In this document: piece by piece, positions 1 to 14,343 of the stretch
Position numbering within the stretch: the stretch's first letter is position 1
Layout: each line of letters begins with the position of its first letter
Assembly: GCA_040357565.1 (NCBI GenBank)
Contig: JBDODJ010000020.1
Strand: one strand, 5' to 3'
From: Cercozoa sp. M6MM
Lineage: Eukaryota; Endomyxa: Ascetosporea
Length of the DNA: 64,000 nt
The notes under the pieces: generated by a model
Told to the model about the DNA's origin: nothing
The model's input: only the letters and a program-made list of their open reading frames with translations
Database searches by the model: none
Program-made: the position numbers and the translations under genes

Positions 1-92
1 GGCTTTCTCTCCAGTCAGGGTTTGTGTCACTCAGGTTGCTAGCCAAGGGTCGGTGTCTCTAAGTGTACTAAATCTGTCTTGTAGCACTCCAG

Positions 93-3651
<3,559 letters not shown>

Positions 3652-3868
3652 TTGAGTTTTATAGGAATCAATTAAGTAGTTTTCCTGTACCAGTTAGGTA
3701 TGGGTCGCACTGTGTATATCGGGCTGTCCCAACCGCGAAGTCGGCTTCGTTGTCCAGAATGTAAGAGAGACACGGGCATGCTCTTGTAACTAACCTCGGA
3801 ATGCAGGGGGGACTACCCAGCTGGCTACCTAGAAGACTCAACTAACTAACTGTTGTATGTTGGGCCAA

Positions 3869-5560
3869 TTACTCGCGAAAAATACTGCAGCCTGTGTAAG
3901 TTATACAGATCAGATCAATCAAGGGCAAGCAGCATGCGCGCCGTGTCACACTGGCGCAGACGTTGTAGATCGACTGTTTCGCGCCGCTCTGTCTCGTCGT
4001 CATCATGTTCGACCCACTGGTCCACCGGCCGCTTGCCTGAGGGGACGAATACCATTCAAACAGGGACAAATAAAAAGTAAAGCGTTCACCAGCTCTTAGT
4101 CGGCGCAGTTGTTCCTGTGCGTAGCGTTGATTGACAGGCACAGGCGGTAGGAAGCCTGTGTAGATCACCTCGCGTGTGGCACCGTGATTACGTCGTGCGT
4201 TGGCACTACACTCATTTTTGTGGTCGTATGGAATGAGGAAAAATGAAAGCAGCTACTGAGGGGTTCGGAAGTCCCACAGCACAACATCGCCGGCTTCGTA
4301 GGGAACGTGCTGTGTGTATTGAATAAATCGTGGAATATGGAAAGGAGGGGGGGGGGTAAAACTATACCTCCATCTCACGCACAATGTCGCCGCGAATGCG
4401 CGTGAATTCGCCGACACACACAGCTTCCCGTGTCTGCACAAACAAGTGCAACCTACAAGCCCTCAGCCAGTACACAGACAGACTGTCGTACCTCAAAGTA
4501 TTCGCGAAACTGTCGGTGAAAACCTTTGATGCACTCGAAACCGCCCGTGTCAGCTTCGGAGTTCGGTGTTAGCTGGAGGAGTAAAGGAAGTGAATGGGGG
4601 AGGGGGAAGGGAGGAACAGGTACCGGAACAAAGCATTGGATAGGCCGCCACCTCTGCGCGTCCTCCTTGTACAAGGCGTTGCCGGCGCAGTCTTTAATTA
4701 GGTGGCAAGGGAAAGAGGTAGAGGAATAAAAAGATAAAGGGTAAAGGGGGTGAAACTTAGCGGGGTAAAGAACCTAAATGAGGAGCCAGGCCGCGCTGCA
4801 TGGGTCGCTTCCCCGATGGCAGCGCCGTGTCCGGCAGTCGCACGCAGATTCGGTCCAGGTACGCAATGCCTCGACTCGCGTCCATTTGACCGAACTGATC
4901 CATACACAAAGAGAAGTACTCCACATCCCCTTGAATGATGACAGAAAAAAAGCCAAAACAAACCGGATGCGCAAAGAGTTCTTCCACGGCGCCGTTTTCG
5001 CCGCCGCGTCGGTCGCCCGCGTGGTCTGCTTCACCCCCGGTTTTGCCTTGTCTACCCTACCCCCTCTCTAAAGAAACGCACCGAATGTGATATGTCTGCC
5101 GAGCGCGTAGGTGTGTCGCCACAGCTGCGAGAGGATCGAGAAGAGGCGACGGGACAGCTGTAGTCGCAGCTGGAACGGCTGGTAGAACACGTCCAGCACG
5201 CCACCTGCGCAGTTTTAGCCACCCCAGATACACTTGCAGGACTGACAGCCATCCAAAAGTACGGCTACTCAAGTACCGGCTCCCTTGGTGGACGAGAGTG
5301 CGCGCATGGCCTCGGCGTCGCCGGGCGCACTCAGGGCTTGCCAGTCCGAGACGCCTTGTGTCGCCAGGTAGGTGTGCAGTTCCTGACGCGTCCTCTGAAC
5401 CACTGCGTCGGGAAACACACCGCGCACTACCAGCACTCCATTCTGCACGAACTCCTGCACACACACGACACGCTCTCACCAACCAACCGATCACACATAG
5501 AACGAGTACCTCGATCTGAGCCTCCGTCAACTCGTACGGAGTGTCTAGTAACTCTTCCAT
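3869..5560 (-). CDS. Phytanoyl-CoA dioxygenase (PhyH)-family Fe(II)/2-oxoglutarate oxygenase
   Basis: PhyH-family enzymes are non-haem iron oxygenases that hydroxylate small molecules using 2-oxoglutarate. About eight exons read in order. The first starts MEELLDTPYELTEAQIE (ATG at 5558-5560) and the second has EFVQNGVLVVRGVFPDAV. A middle exon gives RGLAPHL, which splices to DCAGNALYKED and forms the iron-binding H-x-D of PHLDC. The next exon holds WRPIQCF, then TPNSEADTGGFECIKGFH. Near the end, GDVVLWDFRTP is split by an intron; using the GT at about 4257 the join reads RTPHANARRN, which restores the second iron ligand His and supplies a likely 2-oxoglutarate-binding Arg. The last exon runs from VIYTGFLPPVP to a stop at 3869. 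The substrate is unknown. Introns are C-rich on the sense strand (4345-4370). It is convergent with the nucleoporin gene. Confidence 0.85.
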
Positions 5561-5891
5561 AGTCTAGAAGTATGCAGTTTCTGCGCGTTCGAGTGGTGCG
5601 CTACTCTAACTGTAGAGCACAGGTGCCCCGTCCGTTCTCTATATTCTGTTTTCTCGTCGGCGGTCGGGAGATTTTTCCGGCGCGGGTGTCGGGTTTAGCG
5701 ATATGATACTGTAAGTGAGGACATAACTTAAGTCAATGCTGTCTCCGCGCGACACATGACAGGGCAGAAAGATCACTTGGCCGATGAGGACTTGCGGCGT
5801 GAGCGACGACGCTTGGCGGCCGAGCGCGTGCGGCGCGACATGCCGGCTTCACTTCTATAGAATACGTACCCATATCTTTATTGTAGGAAGA
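5561..5891. other. Intergenic region between the dioxygenase start and the RRP1 end
   Basis: Upstream of the dioxygenase gene. Apart from the small + frame at 5756-5860, I see no coding signal. The part nearest 5640 should hold the dioxygenase promoter, but I recognise no element. Confidence 0.4.
5756..5860 (+). CDS. Possible small ORF with a charged helix
   Basis: A 34-residue frame starting MTGQKDHLADEDL followed by RRERRRLAAERVRRDM, ending in TAG. The run of Arg and Glu would form a strongly charged helix, which is unlike random intergenic translation here. It lies in the gap between two minus-strand genes. It could also be the last exon of a + gene whose first exon I cannot find: the bases just before it contain a possible donor GTAAGT at 5711 and acceptor ACAG at 5758-5761. 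I do not recognise it. Confidence 0.25.
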   Translation: MTGQKDHLADEDLRRERRRLAAERVRRDMPASLL

Positions 5892-7921
5892 TTATGTCTC
5901 CTCCATATCAAATGTAAATATATTAATAGACACAGAGCTGAAAGATGAGAGATACTTTTGCTGACTATCGACGCTGCTGCTGGTGTCAGGAGTCAGCACA
6001 AAGCCGTGCTCGGCTGCCTCGTTCTGCAGCTGTTCGACACGCTTGGAGCCGCGCTTCTTCTTCTGCTTCTTTTGTGGCTTCTGCTTCTTCTGGCCTGCTC
6101 ATAGGTTCAGAAAATTAAGAAACAAAGAAGCAAAGGAAACACAAAATAAAAGGAACACAAAATAGACTAGATAAATACGAAAAAAGAATGTACCACTGCT
6201 GGAGTCGGCAGGAGCAGCGTCGGCCGACAGAGTCTTGCGCGTCGTGGGCGCCTCGCGAACCGGCGTCACGAAGCGCTGCTCCTGGCGACCGAGAGCGTCG
6301 CGATCGATGCGAATCGGCAGCTTCGGCGGCTTCAAAATCGAGGCCGTGCTCTCTGCACAGTACGCATCAGTCAAAGACAAAAAAAAAATGAATGCAACGA
6401 ACTTAATCAACCAAAAGGTACAAACAGAAACAAATCAACGAATCAATCAACGAATAAATCACTTTGGATTGACAAACCAAACACAGACATAGACATAAAA
6501 ATAAACTTATAACGCAAGAAGTTAATGAACAAAAAATGATAAAACAGAGGCACCCGACTGCGAGGCACGGATCTCGGGCTGCAGGAACTGCGTGCGACGG
6601 AAGCGTCGCACATGCTTCTCACCCGAAAAGGTAACTCCCTTCTTCTTCTCCTCCTGTCGCAGCTTCTGCTTCTTGCGCGGCGGCTCCTCCGCTTCGTCTT
6701 CGTCTTGGCTTCGGCTTTCGTTTTTGCTTTGGCTTTCACTGTCGTTCGCGTTGTCGTTAACGTTGTCGTTGGCGCTTTCGAGTGCTTGGGCAGGAGCGAC
6801 TTGGGTCTGCAGTTCGTGTAGCTGCTGCGTGAGTCGCACGCCCTGTCGCTGCAGCCGCAGCAACTGCTCGAGCGACAAGTCGAGCTGCTCAAAGGCTGCA
6901 GCTTCGGCGGCGCCGTTTCTGTTGCGATCGGCGCCTTGCGCTTCACGCTCGAAGTCCTGGCGCAGCTTCTTCAGCCTGCTCAAAGCAAAGCAAAGCAACT
7001 CAACCCAACTCAACTCAAGAAAAGCTAAACAAAGCAACTCAACTCAACTCAAAGCAAAGCAATGTACCTGCGACGCGAAGCAGCCACAGTGCTGGAACGC
7101 GACATGTAGCACAGCAACAAGTCCGAGAGACTGCCCAGGTGCTTGCGCAGGCCGAGTTGCCGCTCACGCGCCGCCTGCAGTAGCGCACGCAGCATGCCGT
7201 CCTCGAGTCGGCGCGAGAACTTGGCGTCGCAGTCAGTGCTCACAATATCAAGGGCAGCACAGGCCACCAGTTGGAACACACGCAGTGTCGGGATGCACAC
7301 CTTGCCTTGACTGCTGTGACTGGCCTTGGACTGACCTGCCTTGGACTGACCTGCCTTACCTTGACTGCTTTGACCTGACTGAGCCTGCTGGTCGGCATGA
7401 CACACACCGCACAACTCCTGCACCAGGATATCGGCCACGTGCAGCGAGAGACCGCGATGAGCACTGCCTGAGTGCTGCAGCAGCACGCGCAACGACGCCT
7501 CGAACGGCGTCAGCGCCGTCTCGGCCCACTGCACCTGCGCCAGCGCACGCAGCTGCTCGCGCAGCACGTAGCGCACCAGCGACATGAACTTGTCAACGCG
7601 GTAGTAGCCGATGCCGTTCCACTCGCGCGCCATCGTCCGCGCGAACGCCGCAAAATACAGTGCGCGTCTCTTCGCGTCCAGTTCGTGCTGCAGAGCGGCC
7701 AGCTCGAGTGCCAGGTGCTGCTGCACTGGCACCTGGTCCGAGTGCCACATGCAGTAGAACAGACCCTTCCACGCCTGCGCAAAGTATGCCGCCGATGTCT
7801 CCGCACTCGACGCCAGCCACACACGCACTCGCTTCAGCGAACGCGCGCGCTGCTTCCGTTCCGTCGACGCCAGCAGGCGCGACAGCTGCAGCAGGCGCGT
7901 CTCTTCGGCTCCGTCCGCCAT
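5892..7921 (-). CDS. RRP1: RRP1/Nop52-family ribosomal RNA processing protein
   Basis: Nop52/RRP1 acts in the nucleolus in processing of pre-rRNA for the 60S subunit. The first and largest exon (7921 to about 7067) begins MADGAEETRLLQLSRLLAST and has the family's hallmark blocks KGLFYCMWHSDQVPVQQHLA, TMAREWNGIGYYRVDKFMSLVRYVL and a helical repeat region. A low-complexity insert (SKAGQSKAGQSKA) comes from a 15-base tandem repeat at about 7318-7365. Exon 2 (about 6977-6557) is a coiled coil plus an acidic stretch and a basic patch (PPRKKQKLRQEEKKK, likely nuclear localisation). Exon 3 (about 6360-6193) and exon 4 (about 6097-5892) give a Lys-rich tail ending in TAA. A poor C-terminal tail after a conserved N-terminal domain is normal for this family. 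Confidence 0.85.
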
Positions 7922-8577
7922 CTCTCTTTATTTTATTGCCGCCCGAGTTTCTCTCACCGGCACACACACTCACTGGCGCTGTCGGCACTACACTTTACGC
8001 GCGTCACGCACACTCCACGGGCGCCGCACGGGCAGAGCCTCTTTTCGCGCTGCTTTATTTGCGCCCAGCGCTCCTCAATTTTCTAACGTCTACGCGAAAT
8101 CAATCGTGTGCAGTAGAGTTTCCGTACTTGCAAAGTTGGATCGCTGCTAAAGAAACCGCAAGTTGTGCCCAAATCAACGCAGATCAGCAAAGCTGCCACA
8201 TCATTCAGAAACGTTTTTGGGGAGCTGTAGCGCCATTTGCCAGCTTAGGAGACAATAGGGTGCTCTCCCAGTGGCGCTTACGCAACCTTGCGAGCACTTG
8301 CGAAAAACACGGGCGACTCGAAAAGTTGGTGTTTGTGCCAATATTATTGACCCCGCAGCCAACGGTAGTGGAAGAGGTGCGTGCGCCTCCTCCTCCAACA
8401 ACAGCTCCCTTTCGGCATGACAACGCTGACGGCAGCGCAGGCTGGAACCTTACGCTCATGTCCGCTCTCGGGTACTCGGTTGTATCATTTATTTCCTATC
8501 ATTTATTTCCTATCATTTATTTCCCAGTCATTATTTCTCAAGTCGTTGATGACAATTCACTCACTGTAGCCTCCGAA
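7922..8577. promoter_or_regulatory. Shared upstream region of RRP1 (-) and the 8578 gene (+)
   Basis: The two genes point away from each other, so this stretch must hold both promoters. I recognise no TATA box or named element. Three copies of a 14-base unit (TATTTCCTATCATT) lie in tandem at about 8488-8525, close to the + gene's start. Confidence 0.4.
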
Positions 8578-11500
8578 ATGGAAGAGTACGCTCGATTCGT
8601 CGAACTTGACGACGAAACGAAGTCGCCAAAGCAACACGTGCGTTTTTTTGGGACACTGGTGAAACATCAAGCGTCTGTTTGATGTGATGTGCAGCGCGAG
8701 TTGCTCAAGGACCTGCTCCGAGGTCTCGGTGACATTGGCAAGGGCGATGATGGGCCCACACGGCGGCATAAGTGGAGTTGGGTGATTGAGAACATGCTAG
8801 TTCTGCCGTTGGTGCAGAATCCAACCTTAACGAAAACGCTGGTCTCAATTCGCAACTGGCAAACTGTACTCTTATCTTTTGACTTGCTGTGTAAAGAAAT
8901 GTGTGTACGTTTATATTGCTACTATAGTCACTGGTTCGTCTAGTGTTTGCCTCGATGGACTTGCCGCTGGTGAGTGTGCCGAGAGATGCGGAGAAAGATA
9001 GCGACGACGAAAACTTCGGCTTGCTGACCAAGAAGAGCTGCATCGGTCGCGAGGTGCAGGACCGGCAGAATTTTCGGCACGTGCGGCGCGTCATCAAGTC
9101 GCAGTCGCGCCTGTTCTCGCTGCTGATGGTGATCTTTACGCAGGTGCACTACTCGGTGTTCTGCAACACGCAGGAGCGCTTCTCGCTAACCGACATTCCC
9201 GAGAAGTTCCAGTTCACGGCGCCCAAGCAGAACGGCGGCACTTTCGACACTCTCGTACACAATATATTTTCGTACAAAATATATTTTGTCTCTAATCGTG
9301 GTTTCTGAAAGTATCAGTTTTCTGAAAGTATCAGTTTCTGAAAGTATCAGTTTTGCTTGTGTAACGTTACAGCTGCGTTCGATGACGTCGCTGTTCTCGC
9401 AGACAGGCGGCTGGACAACTCTGTCGGTGCCGATCGGGCGCCTGCTGCTGCTGTCCTTGTTGAGCAAAGTGTCGAAAAACTACCGCGAAATCTCTCGCGA
9501 CTACAGGCTTCCGCACGTGCGTTTTACTCTGCCATCCTTGACGGAATGTGTTGACCTTCGTTTTCCTTGGTTCGTTTGCAGTGGCAGAATCTGCTCTCAC
9601 TGCTTGCAGTCGTGGAAAGCTTCATTCTGCATCGCGCTCGGTCGACGAAACTCTCGCTCACACGGGTTTCTTTTCATTCTTTTAAACTCAGTATTCTTGT
9701 CGATTCGATTCTTATTTTTTAGTCGCTTCCGCGCGGCTCGTCGTCCTTCGACGATGCTGTGTCCACTCCGACACCCACAGTACTTCATGCGCTGTCTGCC
9801 CCAAGAGAAAAAGAAAGAAACCTGTGTGTTTCTGCAGAGACGCAAGTCGTTCTGGAGGAAAGAAGGCGACTCGTCCATTGATCCCATTGTTACTACGCAG
9901 TTTGGTACCGAACGCCTGACACTCTGGAAGAAACGCTAGAGAAACAGTTTTCTTTTTTTTTGCAGATTTACCGGCGAGCTCGACACCCAAAAAGAGCGCG
10001 AAGAAGAAGGCGCAAGTTGCTTCCGATCTTGGTAATAGCACACAACAAAATTGAGTCTTCCACTAACATCAAAATCCGCATTCGTCGCTGTCTGTAGACC
10101 CTTTGAACCGACGTGTGTTCCTTCGAATTGCGAGTGATTTAAATTGCACCGAAGGTTTGTTTTTTTTCCCGCACTTCGAAGCTGTGCCTTTCACACGCAT
10201 GCATTGGCTCTCTTTCGATCGGTGCAGACTTGGCTCTCGTCCGATTGGTGCTGCGACTGCTTCAAAAAGAGCTCCGCGTTGATGGCATGTACGCACGGTT
10301 CGCAACGGTTCGGTTTTCCCTGCAAGTTTGCAGTTGCACACATGCAATTTACCTAAGTGTAGGTTAGCGAGGCTTCCGACAAGAAATTAAAAGCGTATTT
10401 TGCTTCAGAGTTTCTCAAGATTTTTGTTTTTGTTTTTGCTTTTGACCCGAGGTGGTGTGTGAAAAATAGAAAGGTGCGCCGACTGGACGAATTGCTGAAT
10501 GCAGAGCGCGAGTTTTTCGAAGAGTTGCACCGGTTTCTAGCGAATGTGCTGGCGTCACGTTCGCTTTCGAGTAGGCTTTTTCTGCTCTCTGGCTTTTGGG
10601 GGGCGAGTCGAGTGATATTGTTTTGTGTGTTTGCTCAGGTGACAAGCGTCGTGAGAAAGTGGGGCAGGCATTGGAGCAGATGGCGCTTGCCACTGCGCAG
10701 GTATAGCCTAACTGTCAGTTTGTGTGCATATCAAAATCTTGTTGGTTGGACAGAGAGCGGTTCTAAAGAAGCAGTCATCGGCAGGCCGCATGGCCACGAT
10801 TAAAGGTAAGTCACGCACCTCAATGTCGGCCGAAGTAAGCTCTGCCGTGCGCTTCCTTAAACGAGTAAGACACCAGTTCTCCTTGCTTAGTTTATTTTTA
10901 CATCATTCTACTTTGAATTGTTGCTTGTTAGGTCGCACTGGCGTCGCTACGCGACAGGCGGCACGCTGAAAGTGTCGATGATGACCATGTACATCCATAA
11001 GTTTCTCGTACTACTGTTGCTGTTGTATTTGTGTGTGTGTGTGTGTGATTGGTAGGGTCTTCATCGCGTACTGAGTCTCCAGTTACGTCTCATGCAGCAG
11101 CGACAGGAAGAAGCTGCTGCTGCAGAAGAAAGTGAGGAGGACAACTGGTGGACCGACCCACAGGTGGCCGACAACGTCTCCTTGTTCGCCTTTTGCCGCG
11201 TGCGCACGCGCAGCGACTCTGTCTCCGTACATTTATGTTTAGCAGTCTCCGCGCGGACAGAGGAATCAATGGAATGCAAAACAGAGTGGCGACGAACTGC
11301 TGCGCCGACAGCCACGGCGGCCGCTGCGCGAAATTCGCCGGAGTGCCCGTCTTGAAGGGTAAACCCTTTGCCCTTTACCCCCCTCCCCCTTACTTCCCGC
11401 AGTGTGCTACGACAGCGACTGGCCAGCATGCCTGCCATGCGCACGCCCCTCAATGTACACACTGATAAGGATTAATGTATACAAGTATTAATGTATATAA

Positions 11501-11653
11501 GTATTAATGTATACAAGTATTAATGTACTCTGATGTGCATATGAACAGAGAGCGAGTTTCGCCACCGACGTCGTCGACGTGAGTGTACAGCTGCCGCCCA
11601 CGCGGTCGCGACTCGCCTCTGTGTGCGTTGTGCCCCTTCCTACCCCATGCATT

Positions 11654-11706
<53 letters not shown>

Positions 11707-11716
11707 NNNNNNNNNN

Positions 11717-11764
<48 letters not shown>

Positions 11765-12063
11765 ACGTTTGTATTTGTGTCCAGTATTGATCACGCCGAA
11801 GCAGTCGAAGTTCCGGAGAATCGCGGCCACTCGCGACAGCACCGGTCGCGACACCTGGTCGAGGAGGAGATCGCCGCTCTGCATGGTGCGCTTGAGTCGA
11901 TATATACTGGATCTATACATATGTATGTCTATGATATGTGCTGCCTATCGGTATGTGTGATGCAGCCTCGTCGACTGAGACGTCGCCAGTTCCGCCGCAG
12001 ACGGCCATTGTGCTGCCGGCATCGGCGTCGCTGGACGGCGTGCCGTCGCTCGCGCTGCGTTAA
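8578..12063 (+). CDS. Large multi-exon protein, not recognised
   Basis: I do not recognise this protein. Frame continuity gives roughly fifteen exons. It begins MEEYARFVELDDETKSPKQH (8578-8637), continues with a helical exon (RELLKDLLRGLG..., 8695 to about 8890), then a long exon about 8945-9251 with RDAEKDSDDENFGLLTKK and VIFTQVHYSVFCNTQERF. Next come LRSMTSLFSQTGGW, WQNLLSLLAVVESFILH, a basic linker (STPKKSAKKKAQ), LALVRLVLRLLQKELRV, LDELLNAEREFFEELHRFLA, EESEEDNWWTDPQ and a Ser/Pro tail ending SLDGVPSLALR and TAA at 12061-12063. The long run of Leu-rich helices suggests an alpha-solenoid scaffold. Some exon joins are unresolved and two genes are possible. A TG-repeat intron with a 10-base gap lies near the end. 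Confidence 0.55.
9299..9352. repeat. Three tandem copies of TTTCTGAAAGTATCAG in an intron
   Basis: A 16-base unit repeats three times with small changes in the intron between the exons ending near 9251 and starting near 9372. Confidence 0.8.
11658..11763. repeat. (TG)n microsatellite with a 10-base assembly gap (11707-11716)
   Basis: About 50 TG units fill an intron of the 8578-12063 gene. The N run is an assembly gap within the repeat, so the true repeat length is unknown. Confidence 0.95.
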
Positions 12064-12242
12064 CAACTGCAAACTACAGCAGCAACTTTCGCGACCCTAT
12101 AATTCGTTTTGATTTACATTTACCATACAATAGAAGCGACTGGAACCAAACGCGGGAACGTTAGTTAGCTTCTTAATTCTATTCGAACTTTGTGTAGCAC
12201 CATCGCAAGCGAAAGTAACGGAAGGCAAGAGAAGGAGGCTGG

Positions 12243-14076
12243 TCAGCTAGCGGAGAGATCCAGACGGCTCAGACAGGCGTCGAAAGCAGGCACCGACAGG
12301 AGCCACTCGTCCATGTCGCGGCTGCAGAGAACCTCATTTTTACCCCCCCCCCGTGGTGGGGGCGCGGCCCGGCCCCCCCCCCCCGACTCTTGTTACCACT
12401 GAAGACGCAAAGCCGGCACGTCGTGCACCAGAGTGAGCGTGATGTCGCCATGTGTCGACGGTTGCCTCCATTGGAGATCCTCACCGTCGCAGGTGTCACT
12501 GACGGTTCGATCGCCCATGCGATCACTCATACGATCACTGATGCGATCAGTGTCGGAACTGATGCCGAACCGTGCCACAGCGTGACGGTGTAGTCGACGG
12601 TGGACCACGTGATGAACCGTCCGAGTCAGCACATGTGTAGCATCGCACCGTAGCCACCGTCGCCACAGCACCGTCAACTGATCGATCGTTTCACCGTCAT
12701 GATCACTGACGGTTTGATCACTGACGGTTTGATCACTGACGGTTTGATCGGTGCGACGCAGTGTGACGTCGTCATAGGCGCGCGTGAAGCACAGCGACGC
12801 CTCGACTCCGGCATCCGCGCGGAAGTGTAATGTCCGCGCGGACGCCTCCCACAGCGCCGTGAAGCGCTGCAGTGGCTCGCGCGTTCGCTAGTCAAACCAA
12901 TTGGAGAGGGGGTGGGGGGGGGGTAAAACAGCCTACATTAATCGACATGACGAGGTCGAGGCCGCTCTGCGTCGACAGAAGCGCGGCCACCTGACGCAAC
13001 AAGAGACGCCGCTGCTTGCGCCGCACCTGAGAGGGGTGGGGGGTGAAAGGGGTAAGGGGGGGGGTAAAACTACCTGCTGCAAAAGCTGCGAGGCATCGGT
13101 GCCGCTTTCTCTCGACGGCGTCAGTGACACGCCATCCGGTGTCATGTGCAGTGCACAGATTCCCTCCTTCTGCGTGACACAGAAACAACAACAACAGAAA
13201 TACAACAACAACAGAACAACAACAACAGAAATACAACAACAGAAATACAACAAAATAACAAGCGCACCGATGCTGTATCCGCGCGGAGATCGGCCACCAG
13301 GATGCTCGGCAACGACACTCGGCCCACGCGGATGCCGCCCTGTTCTCGGCAAAAATAAAAAACAACAACAAAAACAACAACCTAAAAACAACAACAATTT
13401 CGTACCTCGCACAAATGCCGCACGTCATGCGCTGCGCGCGCAAACTGATTCGCGCGTTTCTCAAGTTGCGTCCGCGCGGAAGCCAAAATGTCGGCGGCGC
13501 TGTCTGCGCGGACAGCATGGTTCGCGCGAACGGCGCGTCGCGTCGCTTGGCGCAGCGTTGTTGTGATCGCTTCGTCGTCCGCGCGGACGTCCGGCGGGCC
13601 TTCCTCGCGGATGAGCGCGCGAAGATCGGCGTCGGCACCTTGACGCCGGTGCATTCGCTGCAGTGACACGGCACCACCTGTCCAGTCAACAACAAAACAG
13701 CATTCGCATTTTCATGCGTCCGCGCGGGAGCAGCCTGGATACCAGGACGCATCATGCGCGCAAGTTGGGCCAGCAGGTGCATGTCTTGATGTGCTTGAGA
13801 CAGGTGCATCCGCGCGGAGGCACGGAGAGACTCGGCGGAGGAAGTCTGCGACCGCGCGGACGTGCTGACCGACTCGTCGCTGTCGTCGCTGTCGCGCTGC
13901 CGCTGGTGCTGACGGTAGCGACGGTCCACGGCCACGAAGAAACGCTCCAGCGGCGTCAACGCCGCAGGCAATGTCCGCGCGGATGGGTCAGCTGGAATCT
14001 CCTTGCACAGTTGCGCATCCAGCGACACTGACACATCTGACAGGTCGATCACACCGTCGGCATCGGCGTTTCTCAT
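12243..14076 (-). CDS. Unrecognised protein with many CCGCGCGG-encoded RAD motifs
   Basis: I do not recognise the family. It starts MRNADADGVIDLSDVSVSLD. Exon 1 has a basic block (RRYRQHQRQRDSDDSDES) and a Ser-rich part. A frame change near 13675 is resolved only by a 20-base intron. Exon 2 reads DADLRALIREEGPPDVRADD to VRHLCE; then GGIRVGRVSLPSILVADLRA, KEGICALHMTPDGVSLTPS, VRRKQRRLLLRQVAALL, and a last long exon with DQTVS three times. A final splice at about 12392 leads to RDMDEWLLSVPAFDACLSRL and TGA at 12243. Ten CCGCGCGG palindromes fall in this gene, most read as (V/L/F)RAD. An alpha-helical and beta mixture suggests a folded, probably nuclear, protein, but no role can be claimed. Confidence 0.6.
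12347..12386. repeat. C-run / G-containing insert / C-run in an intron
   Basis: Ten Cs, then a roughly 20-base G-rich insert, then thirteen Cs, inside the last intron of the 12243-14076 gene. The two strands could pair into a strong GC hairpin. A similar structure lies at 22066-22109. Confidence 0.7.
12694..12752. repeat. 15-base in-frame tandem repeat in the 12243-14076 gene
   Basis: The unit GATCACTGACGGTTT repeats three times in a row, giving DQTVS three times. Degenerate relatives (GATCACTCATACGATCACTGATGC) lie nearby at about 12515-12550. Confidence 0.85.
13183..13257. repeat. (CAA)n-rich intron
   Basis: CAA and AAC units fill this intron of the minus-strand gene (TTG on the sense strand). 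A second such intron lies at 13349-13402. Confidence 0.85.
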
Positions 14077-14343
14077 TGCCGCTGCAAAAATATCTCAACA
14101 CACATGTGCTAAATCACAATTAGCGAATACCTAATGCACGATCCTCAACACCCGCACATGCGTGAGCAGCACGAGAGCCTTTTTGAGTGTACCGGACGTT
14201 GAGCAACTTAAGGCTGCACATGTACTATTGAGTCTTTGTTCGCTCAATCAAGTGTTAGAGAAGCGTTAGGCAACTTTAATGCAATAAGAATCACACGTAA
14301 CACACAGAACGCGGGGCCAATAGGCCCAGGGAGACGCGTATAG

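Noticed and set aside
3869-5560. The dioxygenase as a gene taken from a giant DNA virus
   Set aside because: PhyH-like genes do occur in such viruses, but this copy has about eight spliceosomal introns in the same style as its neighbours, so nothing points to recent transfer.
6592-7587. A 331-codon open frame on the + strand
   Set aside because: It is the antisense shadow of RRP1 exons. The minus frame matches a known family, and the + product is a low-complexity Ser/Cys/Arg protein.
7660-8682. A 340-codon + frame from inside RRP1 to the start of the next gene
   Set aside because: Its first half is antisense to RRP1 exon 1 and its middle is the divergent promoter. Only the last 20 codons are the true first exon of the 8578 gene.
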